Assembly (NCBI GenBank): GCA_016715765.1
Contig: JADJZJ010000031.1
Span: 1 to 64,000 of the forward strand
Source: Opitutaceae bacterium
Lineage (GTDB): Bacteria > Verrucomicrobiota > Verrucomicrobiia > Opitutales > Opitutaceae
Reading direction: 5' to 3'
Length of the DNA: 64,000 nucleotides
The translations under genes and the position numbers were made by a program. The notes under the pieces were generated by a model. That model made no database searches, was not told the DNA's origin, and saw only the letters and a list, made by a program, of their open reading frames with translations. Of this stretch, positions 47,227-59,032 are shown in pieces (the stretch's first letter is position 1; the number at the start of each line of letters is the position of its first letter).

Positions 47227-49092
47227 ATGATTTTTAATCAAAAGCCATTCGATGTGATTGTATGCGGCGCCGGCCATGCCGGCGTGGAGGCGGCGCTTGC
47301 CGCTTCACGCATGGGAGCCTCTACCCTACTCCTTACCGGCAACATCGACACGATCGCCCAAATGAGCTGTAATCCAGCCATCGGCGGCCAGGCCAAAGGT
47401 CAGATCGTAAGGGAGATTGATGCGCTCGGCGGTGAGATGGCCATCAACACCGACCTTACCGGTATTCAATTCCGACTGCTCAACGAATCCAAGGGTCCGG
47501 CCGTGCAATCCCCCCGGGCCCAATGCGACAAGAAGGCCTACCAGTTCCGGCTCAAGCACACCCTCGAACTGCAGAATAACCTCCAGATATTTCAGGCCAC
47601 CGTCACCGGTCTGGTCTTTCAAGGCGACCGGGTAACCGGCGTTAAGACGAACCTCGACATAGAGTTTACCGGCAAGACCGTGATCGTGACGACCGGCACC
47701 TTCCTGCGTGGATTGATGCATATTGGGCAAAACAAGAACGAAGGCGGCCGTTTGGGTGATTTTAGCGCCAAAACACTTTCGGCCAGTTTTTTGGAAGCCG
47801 GCATTGAATTGCAGCGCTTGAAGACCGGCACGCCGCCACGCCTGCTTGGCCGCAGCCTTGATTTCAGCAAAATGCAGGAACAGAAAGGCGATCCAGAGCC
47901 CACGCTCTTTGCCTTTCACGACACGCGCGATCCTGGAGAAATGTTCCACGTGGAACACACCGGCGAACAGCGCTTGGGCTGGACCCCTGGGCAGGCCCAG
48001 ATTTCCTGCTGGATGACGCATACGACGGCTGAAACCGCCCGCATCGTCCGGGACAACCTCCACAAATCCGCCATGTACAGCGGTGAGATTGCCGGGGTTG
48101 GTCCGCGGTATTGTCCAAGCATCGAAGACAAATTTGTCCGTTTTGCCGACAAGCCACGGCATCTGCTCTTTTTGGAGCCCGAGGGCCGGTCAACCAACGA
48201 GTACTATGTGAACGGGCTTTCCACGAGTCTGCCGTTCGATGTTCAACTCGACATGGTTCATAGCGTACCCGGCCTGGAGCACGCCACCTTGTTGCGACCC
48301 GCCTACGCGGTCGAATACGACTTCTCGCCACCCACGCAGCTTTATCCGACCTTGGAATCAAAGCGGGTCGAAAATCTGTTTTTCGCCGGACAGATCAACG
48401 GCACCTCAGGATATGAGGAAGCGGCCTGCCAGGGTCTGGTCGCAGGCGTCAATGCGGTCTGCAAGGGCAGGGGAGAACCTCCCCTGATCGTGGAACGCCA
48501 CGAGGGCTATACTGGCGTGCTGATCGATGACTTGGTGACGAAAGGCACCAGCGAACCCTATCGCATGTTCACCAGCCGCGCCGAACACCGTCTACTTTTC
48601 AATCATGGCAGTGCCGAGTTACGCCTGCTGCACCACGCCGAATCTCATAAGCTGCTTTCTAAAAGCAGATTGGAAAGAATTAAAAGCAAGCAGGGCAGGG
48701 TGCTTCATTGGGTTGAAACCTTGGAAAAACTGCGCGTGGCCGGGAGGACTTGGGGCGATCATTTGCGTCGCGGTGAAACACCCGGACCGCTTCCCGAGGA
48801 GTTCTCCAAGGAGACGACCTGCATCCGCGAAGAAGCCCTTTATCGCATCCGCTACCAGGGCTATTTGCAACGAGAGCAGCGGCAGATTGAAAAACTCAGC
48901 CATATTGAGAAAATCCGGATTCCGGAATCCCTTGACTACTTGTCCATCAAAGGTTTGCGAAAAGAAAGCGCCCTCAAGTTGGCCGAATTCAAGCCCTACA
49001 ACCTGGGGCAGGCCAGTCGCATCAGTGGAGTTAACCCATCAGATATCAGCGTGTTAATGGTGATTATTGAAGCCCAAAAGAGGGCATCCTAA
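47227..49092 (+). CDS. mnmG: tRNA uridine 5-carboxymethylaminomethyl modification enzyme MnmG
   Basis: A 621-residue FAD enzyme, partner of MnmE. The FAD site is VIVCGAGHAGVEAALAASRMG (residues 11-31). SCNPAIGGQAKGQIVREIDALGGEMA and the GTPPRLLGRSLDF segment are family signatures. RVENLFFAGQINGTSGYEEAACQGLVAGVNA is the C-terminal FAD motif. The end domain (YLSIKGLRKESALKLAEFKPYNLGQASRISGVNPSDISVLMVI) binds tRNA and MnmE. Base composition is a little less GC-rich than in neighbouring genes. Confidence 0.97.
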   Translation: MIFNQKPFDVIVCGAGHAGVEAALAASRMGASTLLLTGNIDTIAQMSCNPAIGGQAKGQIVREIDALGGEMAINTDLTGIQFRLLNESKGPAVQSPRAQCDKKAYQFRLKHTLELQNNLQIFQATVTGLVFQGDRVTGVKTNLDIEFTGKTVIVTTGTFLRGLMHIGQNKNEGGRLGDFSAKTLSASFLEAGIELQRLKTGTPPRLLGRSLDFSKMQEQKGDPEPTLFAFHDTRDPGEMFHVEHTGEQRLGWTPGQAQISCWMTHTTAETARIVRDNLHKSAMYSGEIAGVGPRYCPSIEDKFVRFADKPRHLLFLEPEGRSTNEYYVNGLSTSLPFDVQLDMVHSVPGLEHATLLRPAYAVEYDFSPPTQLYPTLESKRVENLFFAGQINGTSGYEEAACQGLVAGVNAVCKGRGEPPLIVERHEGYTGVLIDDLVTKGTSEPYRMFTSRAEHRLLFNHGSAELRLLHHAESHKLLSKSRLERIKSKQGRVLHWVETLEKLRVAGRTWGDHLRRGETPGPLPEEFSKETTCIREEALYRIRYQGYLQREQRQIEKLSHIEKIRIPESLDYLSIKGLRKESALKLAEFKPYNLGQASRISGVNPSDISVLMVIIEAQKRAS

Positions 49093-49099
49093 ACCGATT

Positions 49100-49702
49100 A
49101 TGCCCCTCGCCAAGGCCCAGGCCCTTCATGCCGCCCGCTCCGCCGAACTCGACGCCCAACTGGCGAAGCTCTGGCCGGCCTGGCCAAAGACCATCACGCT
49201 CGAGATCGGCTGCGGCCACGGGCACTTTTTGACGGCCTACGCCGAGGCCCACCCCAAGGAGCATTGCCTGGGAATTGATATTCTGGCGGATCGCATCAGC
49301 CGGGCGCAAAAAAAGGCCCATCGCTCGGGCCTGGCCAATCTCGCCTTCCTGCAGGCCGAAGCCCGCCTGTTGCTGGAAGTGCTCCCAGGCACGGTCAGGT
49401 TCTCCCGGATTTTCGTGCTGTTTCCGGATCCCTGGCCCAAACGCCGGCATCATAAACACCGGCTGCTGCAGGTTGAATTTCTCGACCTGCTGGCGAAAAG
49501 GGCAGGGAAGGGCGCCCACCTGTTTTTCCGGACCGACTACGAACCGTATTATCAGGATGCCGTCGCCACCCTGCGGGATCATGCCGCCTGGCAGCTGGCC
49601 GACGAGACCTGGCCCTTCGAATTCGAGACGGTTTTTCAGAGCCGGGCTGAAGTCCACCACTCCTGCATCGCCCGGGTGCGCACCCGGCACCACGACACCT
49701 GA
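49100..49702 (+). CDS. trmB: tRNA (guanine-N7)-methyltransferase
   Basis: A 200-residue SAM methyltransferase that makes m7G46 in tRNA. The SAM motif is TLEIGCGHGHFLTAYAEAHP. GIDILADRISRAQKKAHRSGLANLAFLQAEA follows. The family signature is VLFPDPWPKRRHHKHRLLQVEFLDLL, and the C-terminal active-site area is LFFRTDYEPYYQDAV. The ATG at 49100 comes eight bases after the mnmG stop. An alternative ATG at 49067 would overlap mnmG. Three tRNA-modification genes thus lie in a row. Confidence 0.92.
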   Translation: MPLAKAQALHAARSAELDAQLAKLWPAWPKTITLEIGCGHGHFLTAYAEAHPKEHCLGIDILADRISRAQKKAHRSGLANLAFLQAEARLLLEVLPGTVRFSRIFVLFPDPWPKRRHHKHRLLQVEFLDLLAKRAGKGAHLFFRTDYEPYYQDAVATLRDHAAWQLADETWPFEFETVFQSRAEVHHSCIARVRTRHHDT

Positions 49703-49721
49703 ACCAACGTCCATTTCACCC

Positions 49722-49742
49722 ATCCGGGGCAAATCCCCGGAT
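49722..49742 (+). terminator. Hairpin between trmB and the ATPase operon
   Basis: ATCCGGGG at 49722-49729 pairs with CCCCGGAT at 49735-49742 around a CAAAT loop. It is followed by CGAAAATGATTT, with no clear T-run. It may end the trmB transcript. Confidence 0.45.
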
Positions 49743-49835
49743 CGAAAATGATTTACCCCGTTTCAGAGGTTGACGGAGCGCAACGCGTTTGACTACGTCA
49801 CACCTTTCAAACCCTACCTTCCTGTCCAGCGCACC

Positions 49836-50729
49836 ATGTCACGGGTCAAAAAACTCGCCCAATTTTTATTGCTCTTCACCGCCGTGTGCCTGCCGGCCTA
49901 TGCCAGCAGTGAAGGTTCGGGCGTACCGGCCAGCGCGGCCAAGCTGATCAACCTGGGGCACGGCTGGACCATCACCAACAGCATGATAACCGGCTGGGCG
50001 GTGTCGGCCCTGCTGGTGATTCTGGTCCTGCGCCTCGTCGGCAAACCCCAGATTCTGCCCACGAAGGGTCAGGCGGTCATGGAATCGTTGATCGAAGGCC
50101 TGAAGGAACTGTTCGAACCCATCGTCGGCAAGAAGGCCTTCCCGCTGGCGTTTCCGCTGCTCGTCACCTTTTTCATTTTCATTCTCTTCCATAATTGGAT
50201 GGGGCTGATCCCCGGGGTCGGCACGATCGGCTGGGGCCGGGAGATTGACGGCGCCTTTCACATGACGCGGCCGTTCATCCGTCCGCACAATTCCGATTTC
50301 AACGGCACGATCGCCCTCGCCCTGATCTCCTTCGGCGCCTGGGCCATCATCGTCTTCAAGATCGCCGGACCCAAAATGATTCTCTGGGACCTCTTCGGCA
50401 ACAAGGCCGAGAAGAACGAAACCCCCGGCTGGCTCTACCCGATCCTCGCGGTTGTTTTCATCCTCGTCGGCTTCATCGAGGTGTTCTCCATCGGCATACG
50501 TCCCTTCACCCTATCGGTCCGTCTTTTCGGCAACGTCTTCGGTGGTGAAAACCTGCTCCACGGCACCGGCTTCTTCTTCGTCTTCTACTTCATGGAACTG
50601 CTCGTCGGCCTCATTCAGGCCCTCGTGTTCACCCTGCTGAGCGCCGTTTATATCGGGCTCATCTGCAACCACGGCGACGACCACGATCACGCCCACGACG
50701 ACAAGCCCGCCGCCGAAGCTTCCCATTAA
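49836..50729 (+). CDS. atpB: ATP synthase F0 subunit a
   Basis: A 297-residue proton-channel subunit. The N-terminus begins MSRVKKLAQFLLLFTAVCLPAYASSEG, signal-like, as in many longer bacterial subunits a. The essential Arg is in the FTLSVRLFGNVFGGENLLHG helix. ILFHNWMGLIPGVGTIGWG is typical of the family, and the last helix is VGLIQALVFTLLSAVYIGLI. The C-terminus is His/Asp-rich (NHGDDHDHAHDDK). The ATG at 49836 is preferred to an in-frame TTG at 49770. First gene of the operon; no atpI precedes it. Confidence 0.93.
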   Translation: MSRVKKLAQFLLLFTAVCLPAYASSEGSGVPASAAKLINLGHGWTITNSMITGWAVSALLVILVLRLVGKPQILPTKGQAVMESLIEGLKELFEPIVGKKAFPLAFPLLVTFFIFILFHNWMGLIPGVGTIGWGREIDGAFHMTRPFIRPHNSDFNGTIALALISFGAWAIIVFKIAGPKMILWDLFGNKAEKNETPGWLYPILAVVFILVGFIEVFSIGIRPFTLSVRLFGNVFGGENLLHGTGFFFVFYFMELLVGLIQALVFTLLSAVYIGLICNHGDDHDHAHDDKPAAEASH

Positions 50730-50797
50730 TAATTTCCCGTCGGGAGCGTGCCCCGCGTGCGCACGACGGACCTCCAACAACAAAAAACACCACCATC

Positions 50798-51007
50798 ATG
50801 ATCACCCTCATCGCTGAACTCCAGGGCAACATCGCCAGTGCGTTCGGTCTGCTCGGCGCCGCCATCGGCGTCGGTCTCATCGGCCAGAAGGCCGCCGAGG
50901 CCGTCGGCCGCAATCCCGGCGCGTCCGGCAAGATCCTCGTCCAGGCCATCATCGGTATGGCGCTCGCCGAAGGTCTCGGCATCCTCGCGCTGTTCCTCGC
51001 CAAGTAA
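50798..51007 (+). CDS. atpE: ATP synthase F0 subunit c
   Basis: The 69-residue rotor-ring subunit: two membrane helices joined by the polar loop GRNPGASGK. The first helix has the glycine pattern GLLGAAIGVGLIG, and the second bears the ion-carrying Glu in GMALAEGLGILALFLAK. The residue after this Glu is Gly, not Ser or Thr as in well-known sodium-type rings, so a proton is the likely ion (inference). It lies 68 bases after atpB. Confidence 0.95.
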   Translation: MITLIAELQGNIASAFGLLGAAIGVGLIGQKAAEAVGRNPGASGKILVQAIIGMALAEGLGILALFLAK

Positions 51008-51063
51008 TAGCCCTGAATCAATCAGCGGCGCGACCCCGGTCGCGCCGCCACCCTTTTTCCGCC

Positions 51064-51615
51064 ATGCTGCCTCTATTGCTCGCCTCCGCCGATGCCGCCC
51101 ACGCGGCCGCCCAGCCCGGGATCGTTGAGAAATTCGGTCTCGAGTGGCACTACGTCCTGGTCCAGATCATCAGCTTTCTGATCGTCCTGGGTGTGATGTA
51201 CAAATTCGGCATCAAGCCGACCATCGCCACGATGGAGGAACGTAATCGCAAGATCGGCGAGGGCCTCAAGCACGCCGAGGAGATGCAGGCCAAGCTCGCC
51301 GCCGCCCAGCAGGAGAGCGCCGCCATCATCAAGCAGTCCTCCGTCGAGGCCGCCCGCCTTGTCGAGGAAGCCCGCAAGACCGCCAAGGAATATCTCGACC
51401 GGCAGACCCAGGAAGCCAGCCAGAAGGCCAACGACATGCTCGTGAAGGCGCAGCACGCCATCGAGCTCGAGCACCGCAAGATGCTCGGCGAAGCCCGCGC
51501 CGAGATTACCCGCCTCGTCGTCGTCACCGCCGAGCGCGTTCTCGCCAAGAAACTTTCCGACGCCGACCGCGCCGCCTACAACGAGGCTGCCGCCAAGGAG
51601 CTCACGGTCGTCTGA
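51064..51615 (+). CDS. atpF: ATP synthase F0 subunit b
   Basis: A 183-residue stator subunit with one N-terminal membrane helix (WHYVLVQIISFLIVLGVMYKFG) followed by a long charged coiled coil to about residue 150 (RNRKIGEGLKHAEEMQAKLAAAQQESAAIIKQ). Length is a little above the usual 156-170. It holds the catalytic head against the membrane part. Only one b gene is present. Confidence 0.94.
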   Translation: MLPLLLASADAAHAAAQPGIVEKFGLEWHYVLVQIISFLIVLGVMYKFGIKPTIATMEERNRKIGEGLKHAEEMQAKLAAAQQESAAIIKQSSVEAARLVEEARKTAKEYLDRQTQEASQKANDMLVKAQHAIELEHRKMLGEARAEITRLVVVTAERVLAKKLSDADRAAYNEAAAKELTVV

Positions 51616-51626
51616 CCCGCCCCGAC

Positions 51627-52022
51627 ATGGCCGCCGCCCACCACAAGCAAGCGCAACAACTCGCCCGCCAGCTTTTCAAGCTGAGCCTCGTCAACGGTGC
51701 CGTTTCCGCCGAGCAGGTCGCCGGTGTGCTCGCCTACCTGGAAAAGCACACCCCGGCCAATCCGCTCCTCGTGCTGCGGGCCTACCAGCGCTACATCACC
51801 GTCGAGCTGGCCCGGAGCCACGCCCTCGTGGAACACGCCGGCCCCGTGGCCGACAGTATCCTTCGGCAGTTGGAGGGCGCCCTGTCGCAGAAATACAAGC
51901 GGATCGTCACCGCCACTGCGCACCACGACGCGCGCCTCATCGCCGGATTGCGCGTCCGCATCGGCGACGACGTCTACGAATCCTCCATCGCCGGCCAGCT
52001 GGCGAACCTCTCCACTGTTTAA
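51627..52022 (+). CDS. atpH: ATP synthase F1 subunit delta, shortened
   Basis: Position in the operon and the C-terminus (ARLIAGLRVRIGDDVYESSIAGQLANLSTV) identify delta, the link between subunit b and the catalytic head. It is only 131 residues against the usual 175-185. The N-terminal six-helix bundle seems short: KQAQQLARQLFKLSLVNGAVSAEQVAGVLAYLEKH is present, then one more helical section, then the beta strands. No frameshift is needed to read it and no start upstream gives a longer frame, since atpF ends 11 bases before. Confidence 0.85.
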   Translation: MAAAHHKQAQQLARQLFKLSLVNGAVSAEQVAGVLAYLEKHTPANPLLVLRAYQRYITVELARSHALVEHAGPVADSILRQLEGALSQKYKRIVTATAHHDARLIAGLRVRIGDDVYESSIAGQLANLSTV

Positions 52023-52055
52023 TCCTTTCAAAACCCAACCCTGTCCGCCCGCGCC

Positions 52056-53582
<1,527 letters not shown>

Positions 53583-53606
53583 GTCAACTGACCCGCGCTT
53601 CATTCC

Positions 53607-54488
53607 ATGCCCTCAACCCGCGACATCCGCCGACGCATCAAGTCGGTCAAGAACACCCGCCAGATCACCAAGGCGATGGAGTTGGTGGCCGCCTCGAAGA
53701 TGAAGAAGGCGCAGCAGGCGGCGCTGGCCGGGCGGCCCTACACGCAGCTCATGGCCAGCATGCTCGCCACGCTCGCCCATCGCGTCGAGGAATCCCAGCA
53801 TCCCTTCCTGGCCGAGCGGCCCGTCCGCACCCGCGGCATTCTGCTGGTCACAACCGACAAGGGCCTCTGCGGTCCGCTCAACGCGAACCTCTTCAAGCTC
53901 GTCACCGACATCAAGACGCCGGTGAAATTCTACGTCGTCGGCCGCAAGGGCGCGCAGTTCATCTCCCGCACCAAGCGCGACATGGTGGCCGATTTTCCCG
54001 TCAGCGACCGCGTGGCTTTCACCGAGGTGAAGGTTGCCGCCGAGTTCATGGTGAAACATTTCCTCGAGGGCATCATCGACACCATCGAGGTCATCTACCC
54101 GCGCTTCCGGAATACGCTGGTGCAGGAGCCGACCGTCCGCCCGGTGCTGCCGCTCGCCAACCTGCAGGAATTCGTCGCCCACGTGAAGGCGGACGCCGGT
54201 CACAGCCAGACCGGGACCCGCGCCTCCGACACGCGCGAACTGCTCTTTGAGCCCAATGCCCAGGAAGTGCTCGAGGCGCTGCTCCCGTTCTACGTCAATC
54301 GTCACCTCTACCAACTTGTACTCTCGGCCAAAGCCTCCGAGCACAGCGCCCGCATGGTGGCGATGAAGACCGCCAAGGACAACGCCACCAAACTCCTCGG
54401 CGACCTCACCCTCGAATACAACAAGGCCCGCCAGGCCGCGATCACCCAGGAAATTCTGGAAATTGCCGCCTCCTCCTTCGCCGCCTGA
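53607..54488 (+). CDS. atpG: ATP synthase F1 subunit gamma
   Basis: The 293-residue central shaft. Its N-terminal helix STRDIRRRIKSVKNTRQITKAMELVAASKMKKAQ and C-terminal helix ASEHSARMVAMKTAKDNATKLLGDLTLEYNKARQAAITQEILEIAASSFA form the coiled coil that turns in the head. GILLVTTDKGLCGPLNANLFK is the family core. It lies 24 bases after atpA. Confidence 0.97.
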   Translation: MPSTRDIRRRIKSVKNTRQITKAMELVAASKMKKAQQAALAGRPYTQLMASMLATLAHRVEESQHPFLAERPVRTRGILLVTTDKGLCGPLNANLFKLVTDIKTPVKFYVVGRKGAQFISRTKRDMVADFPVSDRVAFTEVKVAAEFMVKHFLEGIIDTIEVIYPRFRNTLVQEPTVRPVLPLANLQEFVAHVKADAGHSQTGTRASDTRELLFEPNAQEVLEALLPFYVNRHLYQLVLSAKASEHSARMVAMKTAKDNATKLLGDLTLEYNKARQAAITQEILEIAASSFAA

Positions 54489-54522
54489 TCCCTTTCACGT
54501 AATCACCCCCGCCATTTAAGTC

Positions 54523-55941
<1,419 letters not shown>

Positions 55942-55948
55942 TTCGGAA

Positions 55949-56043
55949 AGTAGCGAGCATCGAGTAGCGAGTAGCGAGCATACCGAACCCACCAAACGCC
56001 CGACACACTCCTACTCACTACCCGCTACCCACTACTCGCTACT
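55949..56043. repeat. Inverted repeat inside the ATPase operon, between atpD and atpC
   Basis: AGTAGCGAGCATCGAGTAGC.. at 55949-55980 faces an imperfect mirror, TACTCACTACCCGCTACCCA.. at 56012-56043, around a 31-base loop. Each arm is built of a repeated GTAGCGAG unit. It fills the 110-base gap and its right arm ends nine bases before the atpC ATG, so it could lower translation or processing of atpC. Confidence 0.8.
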
Positions 56044-56051
56044 CAGCTCCC

Positions 56052-56459
56052 ATGCCTCTCACCCTCGAAATCGTCACCCCGGAAGCCAAGGTGTATTCCG
56101 ACACCATCGACAGCGTCGTCATCCCCACGATGGAAGGCGAAGTCGGCATTCTCCCGGGCCATATTCCCCTGCTCACCAAGGTGGCAAACGGGGAATTGCG
56201 CGTCACCAAGGGCGCCCAGACCCTGCATCTGGCTGTAGGCGGCGGGTTTGCCGAAATTGACGGCGACAAGGTTTCCGTCCTCGCCGAACGCGCCATCACC
56301 GAGGAGCAGATTGACGAAAAGGCCGTGGAAGACGCCATGAAACGCGCCGAGCAGTCCATGAGAGACGCCAAGGACATGGATCCCAACGAATTCGAACACC
56401 TGCAAAGCATGGTTCGGTTCGCCGGAGTCCAGCTTGCCGTCAAACGCCGGCGGCGCTGA
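56052..56459 (+). CDS. atpC: ATP synthase F1 subunit epsilon
   Basis: A 135-residue subunit with the N-terminal beta sandwich (LTLEIVTPEAKVYSDTIDSVVIPTMEGEVGILPGHIPLLTKVANGELRV) and the two-helix C-terminal hairpin (EEQIDEKAVEDAMKRAEQSMRD). It couples shaft rotation and can inhibit hydrolysis. It is the last gene of the operon; a strong terminator follows after 23 bases. Confidence 0.96.
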   Translation: MPLTLEIVTPEAKVYSDTIDSVVIPTMEGEVGILPGHIPLLTKVANGELRVTKGAQTLHLAVGGGFAEIDGDKVSVLAERAITEEQIDEKAVEDAMKRAEQSMRDAKDMDPNEFEHLQSMVRFAGVQLAVKRRRR

Positions 56460-56482
56460 TGCCCCTGTACTATTAGTAAATG

Positions 56483-56512
56483 CGCGGTCTTCGGACCGCG
56501 TTTTTTATTTTT
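56483..56512 (+). terminator. Rho-independent terminator of the ATPase operon, UUCG loop
   Basis: CGCGGTC at 56483-56489, loop TTCG, GACCGCG at 56494-56500, then TTTTTTATTTTT. A stable UUCG tetraloop closes the stem. Confidence 0.95.
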
Positions 56513-56571
56513 AGACAATTCAGCATGTTGCCCTTGAAACTCAGTCTCATTTTACTCAACTTTGCTTCGCC

Positions 56572-56829
56572 TTGAACCCCTCCCACCCATTCACCCACGT
56601 CCCGCTCTGCCAGCTTCCTGCTGGTGTGACCGGTAGAGTCTGCCGGCTGACGGGAGATGAGAGCTTTTGCCAGCGCATCCGTGAGATGGGCTTTGGTGAA
56701 GCCTCCTTGGTGACCAAGATTTCCGGCCATACCACCAGTTTGTGCATGGTGAACGGCACCCGGCTGGCGCTCAATCACGACGCCGCCCGGTGCATTCTCG
56801 TGGAACACCTGCCGGCCGGCGCACGCTAA
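56572..56829 (+). CDS. feoA: Ferrous iron transport protein FeoA
   Basis: An 85-residue SH3-like protein with VPLCQLPAGVTGRVCRLTGDESFCQRIREMGFGEASLVTKISGHTTSLCMVNGTRLALNHDAARCILVE; the REMGF and G-x-x-L-A-L-x segments are usual for FeoA. It helps FeoB move Fe(II). The only start before the domain is a TTG at 56572; no ATG is available in frame and the RBS is weak, so the exact start is uncertain. FeoB begins 15 bases after the stop. Confidence 0.88.
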   Translation: MNPSHPFTHVPLCQLPAGVTGRVCRLTGDESFCQRIREMGFGEASLVTKISGHTTSLCMVNGTRLALNHDAARCILVEHLPAGAR

Positions 56830-56844
56830 ACCCTCCGCGCCGTC

Positions 56845-59031
56845 ATGGCTGAAGCACCACGCGCCGGAAGAGAGGCTTCCGCCCCGCGGGCGGATCTGCC
56901 GTCACACATCGCGCCGGAAGCATCGCGCAAACGTTCTCCGGTCGCCGGGCACCGCACGCCGGTCTACGCGATGGTGGGCAATCCCAACTGCGGAAAAACC
57001 ACGCTCTTCAACGCCCTGACCGGCCTGCGCCAGAAGGTCGGCAATTACCCGGGCGTCACGATCGAAAAGAAGATCGGCGAGGCCTTCTCCCAGCACGGCC
57101 GGCCGATGAAAATCATCGATCTGCCCGGCGCCTACTCGCTCGCGGCGCGTTCGCCGGATGAAGCCGTCACCCGCGATGTGCTGCTCGGCCGCCGGGCCGA
57201 CACACCGCAACCCGACCGCATCATCTGTGTCATCGACGCCTCCAATCTCGAGCGCAACCTCTACCTCGTCCACCAGATCCTGGACCTGGGCCGGCCCGTC
57301 ATCATCGCGCTCAACATGATGGACCTTGCCGCCGGCAACGGCACACGGATCGATCACGCCAAGCTCGAGGATGAACTCGGCGTGCCGGTCATTCCCTGCG
57401 AAGCCATCCACGGCCGGGGCCTGGTCGAACTGCGCCTGGCAATGAGCCGCGCCGAACTGCCGCTTGCCCGCCATAGCTGGGATGTGCCCGCGCCGATCGC
57501 GGCCGCCGTCGCCGAGTTGCAGGCCTCCCTCGTTGATACCGACGGCCGGCCGCCACTCATCGCCCGGGCCGAGGCGCTTCTGCTGCTGACCGACTTCGAT
57601 ACCCTGGGGGTCGCCGGTTCGACCCCGCTGAGCGCGCGCACGCTGGGGCTGCTGAACGTCTGGCATGAACGCTGGAAGGGGCAGGGGACCGACTGGTCCG
57701 CCACCCTCATCAAGGGCCGCTACGAGGCCATCAACCATCTGTGCCGCGACGTCATCCGCCGCACGCGCGTATCCGGTCCCTCGCTCTCCGATCGCGTGGA
57801 CGCCGTCCTGGTTCACTCCATGTGGGGCTGGGTGTTCTTCGGCGCCATCATGGTCGCGCTGTTCTTCTCCATCTTCAGCCTCGCCGAGTATCCGATGAAC
57901 TGGATCGACGGGTGGATCGCGGCCCTCGGCACGTGGGTGCAGTCGGCCATGGCCCCGGGAGATTTGCGCGACCTGCTGACCGACGGCGTCATCGGCGGTG
58001 TGGGCGGCATCGTGATTTTCCTGCCGCAGATCCTGATCCTGTTTTTCTTCGTCGGCCTCCTGGAAAGCACCGGCTACATGGCCCGCGCCGCGTTTCTCAT
58101 GGACCGGCCCATGAGCAAGGTCGGGCTCCACGGCAAATCCTTCATCCCGCTCCTTGGCTCCTACGCCTGCGCCATCCCGGGCATCATGGCCACGCGCACG
58201 ATCGAGAACGCCAAGGACCGCCTCGTCACCATTCTCGTCGCCCCGCTCATGAGCTGCTCCGCGCGGCTCCCGGTCTACCTGCTGATGATCGCCACGCTGC
58301 TCCCGAGCGAAACCGTGCCCACCGCCACAAAGGTCGGCATCATGCTCGGCATGTACGTGCTCGGCACCGCCGGTGCCTTCGGGTTCGCGTGGCTGTTCAA
58401 GCGCACCCTCCTGCGGAGCGCCCCGGCGCTGATGATCCTCGAACTGCCGCCCTACCAGCCGCCGCGCTTCAAGGAAATCCTCCGCCAGATGCTCGAGCGC
58501 GGCTGGCTCTTCCTCAAGAATGCGGGCACGATCATCCTCGGCATTTCCATCGTGCTCTGGTTCTTGACCGCCTATCCGAAGCATCCGGATCCCGCCGTCA
58601 CCGCGGATGTCCAGATCGCCGCCAGTTACGCCGGACAGGCCGGCCACCTGATCGAGCCGCTGATCAAGCCGCTTGGCTTCGACTGGCGCATTGGCATCGG
58701 TCTCGTCACCTCTTTCGCCGCGCGCGAGGTCTTCGTCAGTTCCATGGGCGTCATCTTTGGCGTCGAGGGCGCCGAGGATGACATGTCCCCGCTGCGCGAC
58801 ACCCTGCGGAGCGCCACGTGGCCCGATGGCGCCGCGCTCTTCACCCCGCTCGTTTGCGTCGTGCTGATGATCTACTATGTTTTCGCCATGCAGTGCATGA
58901 GCACCATCGCCATCGTGAAACGGGAAACCAATTCCTGGCGCTGGCCGCTCTTCCAGGTCGCGTACATGACCGGCACCGCCTGGCTGGTCTGCTTCCTTGT
59001 CTACCAGGCCGGACGTTTGGCCGGCTATTGA
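56845..59031 (+). CDS. feoB: Ferrous iron transporter FeoB
   Basis: A 728-residue Fe(II) uptake protein. The N-terminal 40 residues are a charged extension. The G-protein domain has GNPNCGKT (45-52), VGNYPGVTIEKKIG and DLPGAYSL; NMMD is the base-recognition motif. The membrane part begins near residue 325 with Gate motifs (LESTGYMARAAFLMDRPMSKVGLHGKSFIPLLGSYACAIPGIMATR and APLMSCSARLPVYLLM) bearing the conserved Cys residues. The C-terminal helices include SFAAREVFVSSMGVIFG. A 56-residue Feo-associated protein follows at two bases' distance. Confidence 0.96.
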   Translation: MAEAPRAGREASAPRADLPSHIAPEASRKRSPVAGHRTPVYAMVGNPNCGKTTLFNALTGLRQKVGNYPGVTIEKKIGEAFSQHGRPMKIIDLPGAYSLAARSPDEAVTRDVLLGRRADTPQPDRIICVIDASNLERNLYLVHQILDLGRPVIIALNMMDLAAGNGTRIDHAKLEDELGVPVIPCEAIHGRGLVELRLAMSRAELPLARHSWDVPAPIAAAVAELQASLVDTDGRPPLIARAEALLLLTDFDTLGVAGSTPLSARTLGLLNVWHERWKGQGTDWSATLIKGRYEAINHLCRDVIRRTRVSGPSLSDRVDAVLVHSMWGWVFFGAIMVALFFSIFSLAEYPMNWIDGWIAALGTWVQSAMAPGDLRDLLTDGVIGGVGGIVIFLPQILILFFFVGLLESTGYMARAAFLMDRPMSKVGLHGKSFIPLLGSYACAIPGIMATRTIENAKDRLVTILVAPLMSCSARLPVYLLMIATLLPSETVPTATKVGIMLGMYVLGTAGAFGFAWLFKRTLLRSAPALMILELPPYQPPRFKEILRQMLERGWLFLKNAGTIILGISIVLWFLTAYPKHPDPAVTADVQIAASYAGQAGHLIEPLIKPLGFDWRIGIGLVTSFAAREVFVSSMGVIFGVEGAEDDMSPLRDTLRSATWPDGAALFTPLVCVVLMIYYVFAMQCMSTIAIVKRETNSWRWPLFQVAYMTGTAWLVCFLVYQAGRLAGY

Positions 59032-59032
59032 T

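Noticed and set aside
49770..49799. TTGACG followed after 18 bases by TACGTC upstream of atpB, considered as the ATPase promoter
   Set aside because: The second hexamer matches the -10 consensus at only two of six positions; not strong enough to annotate.
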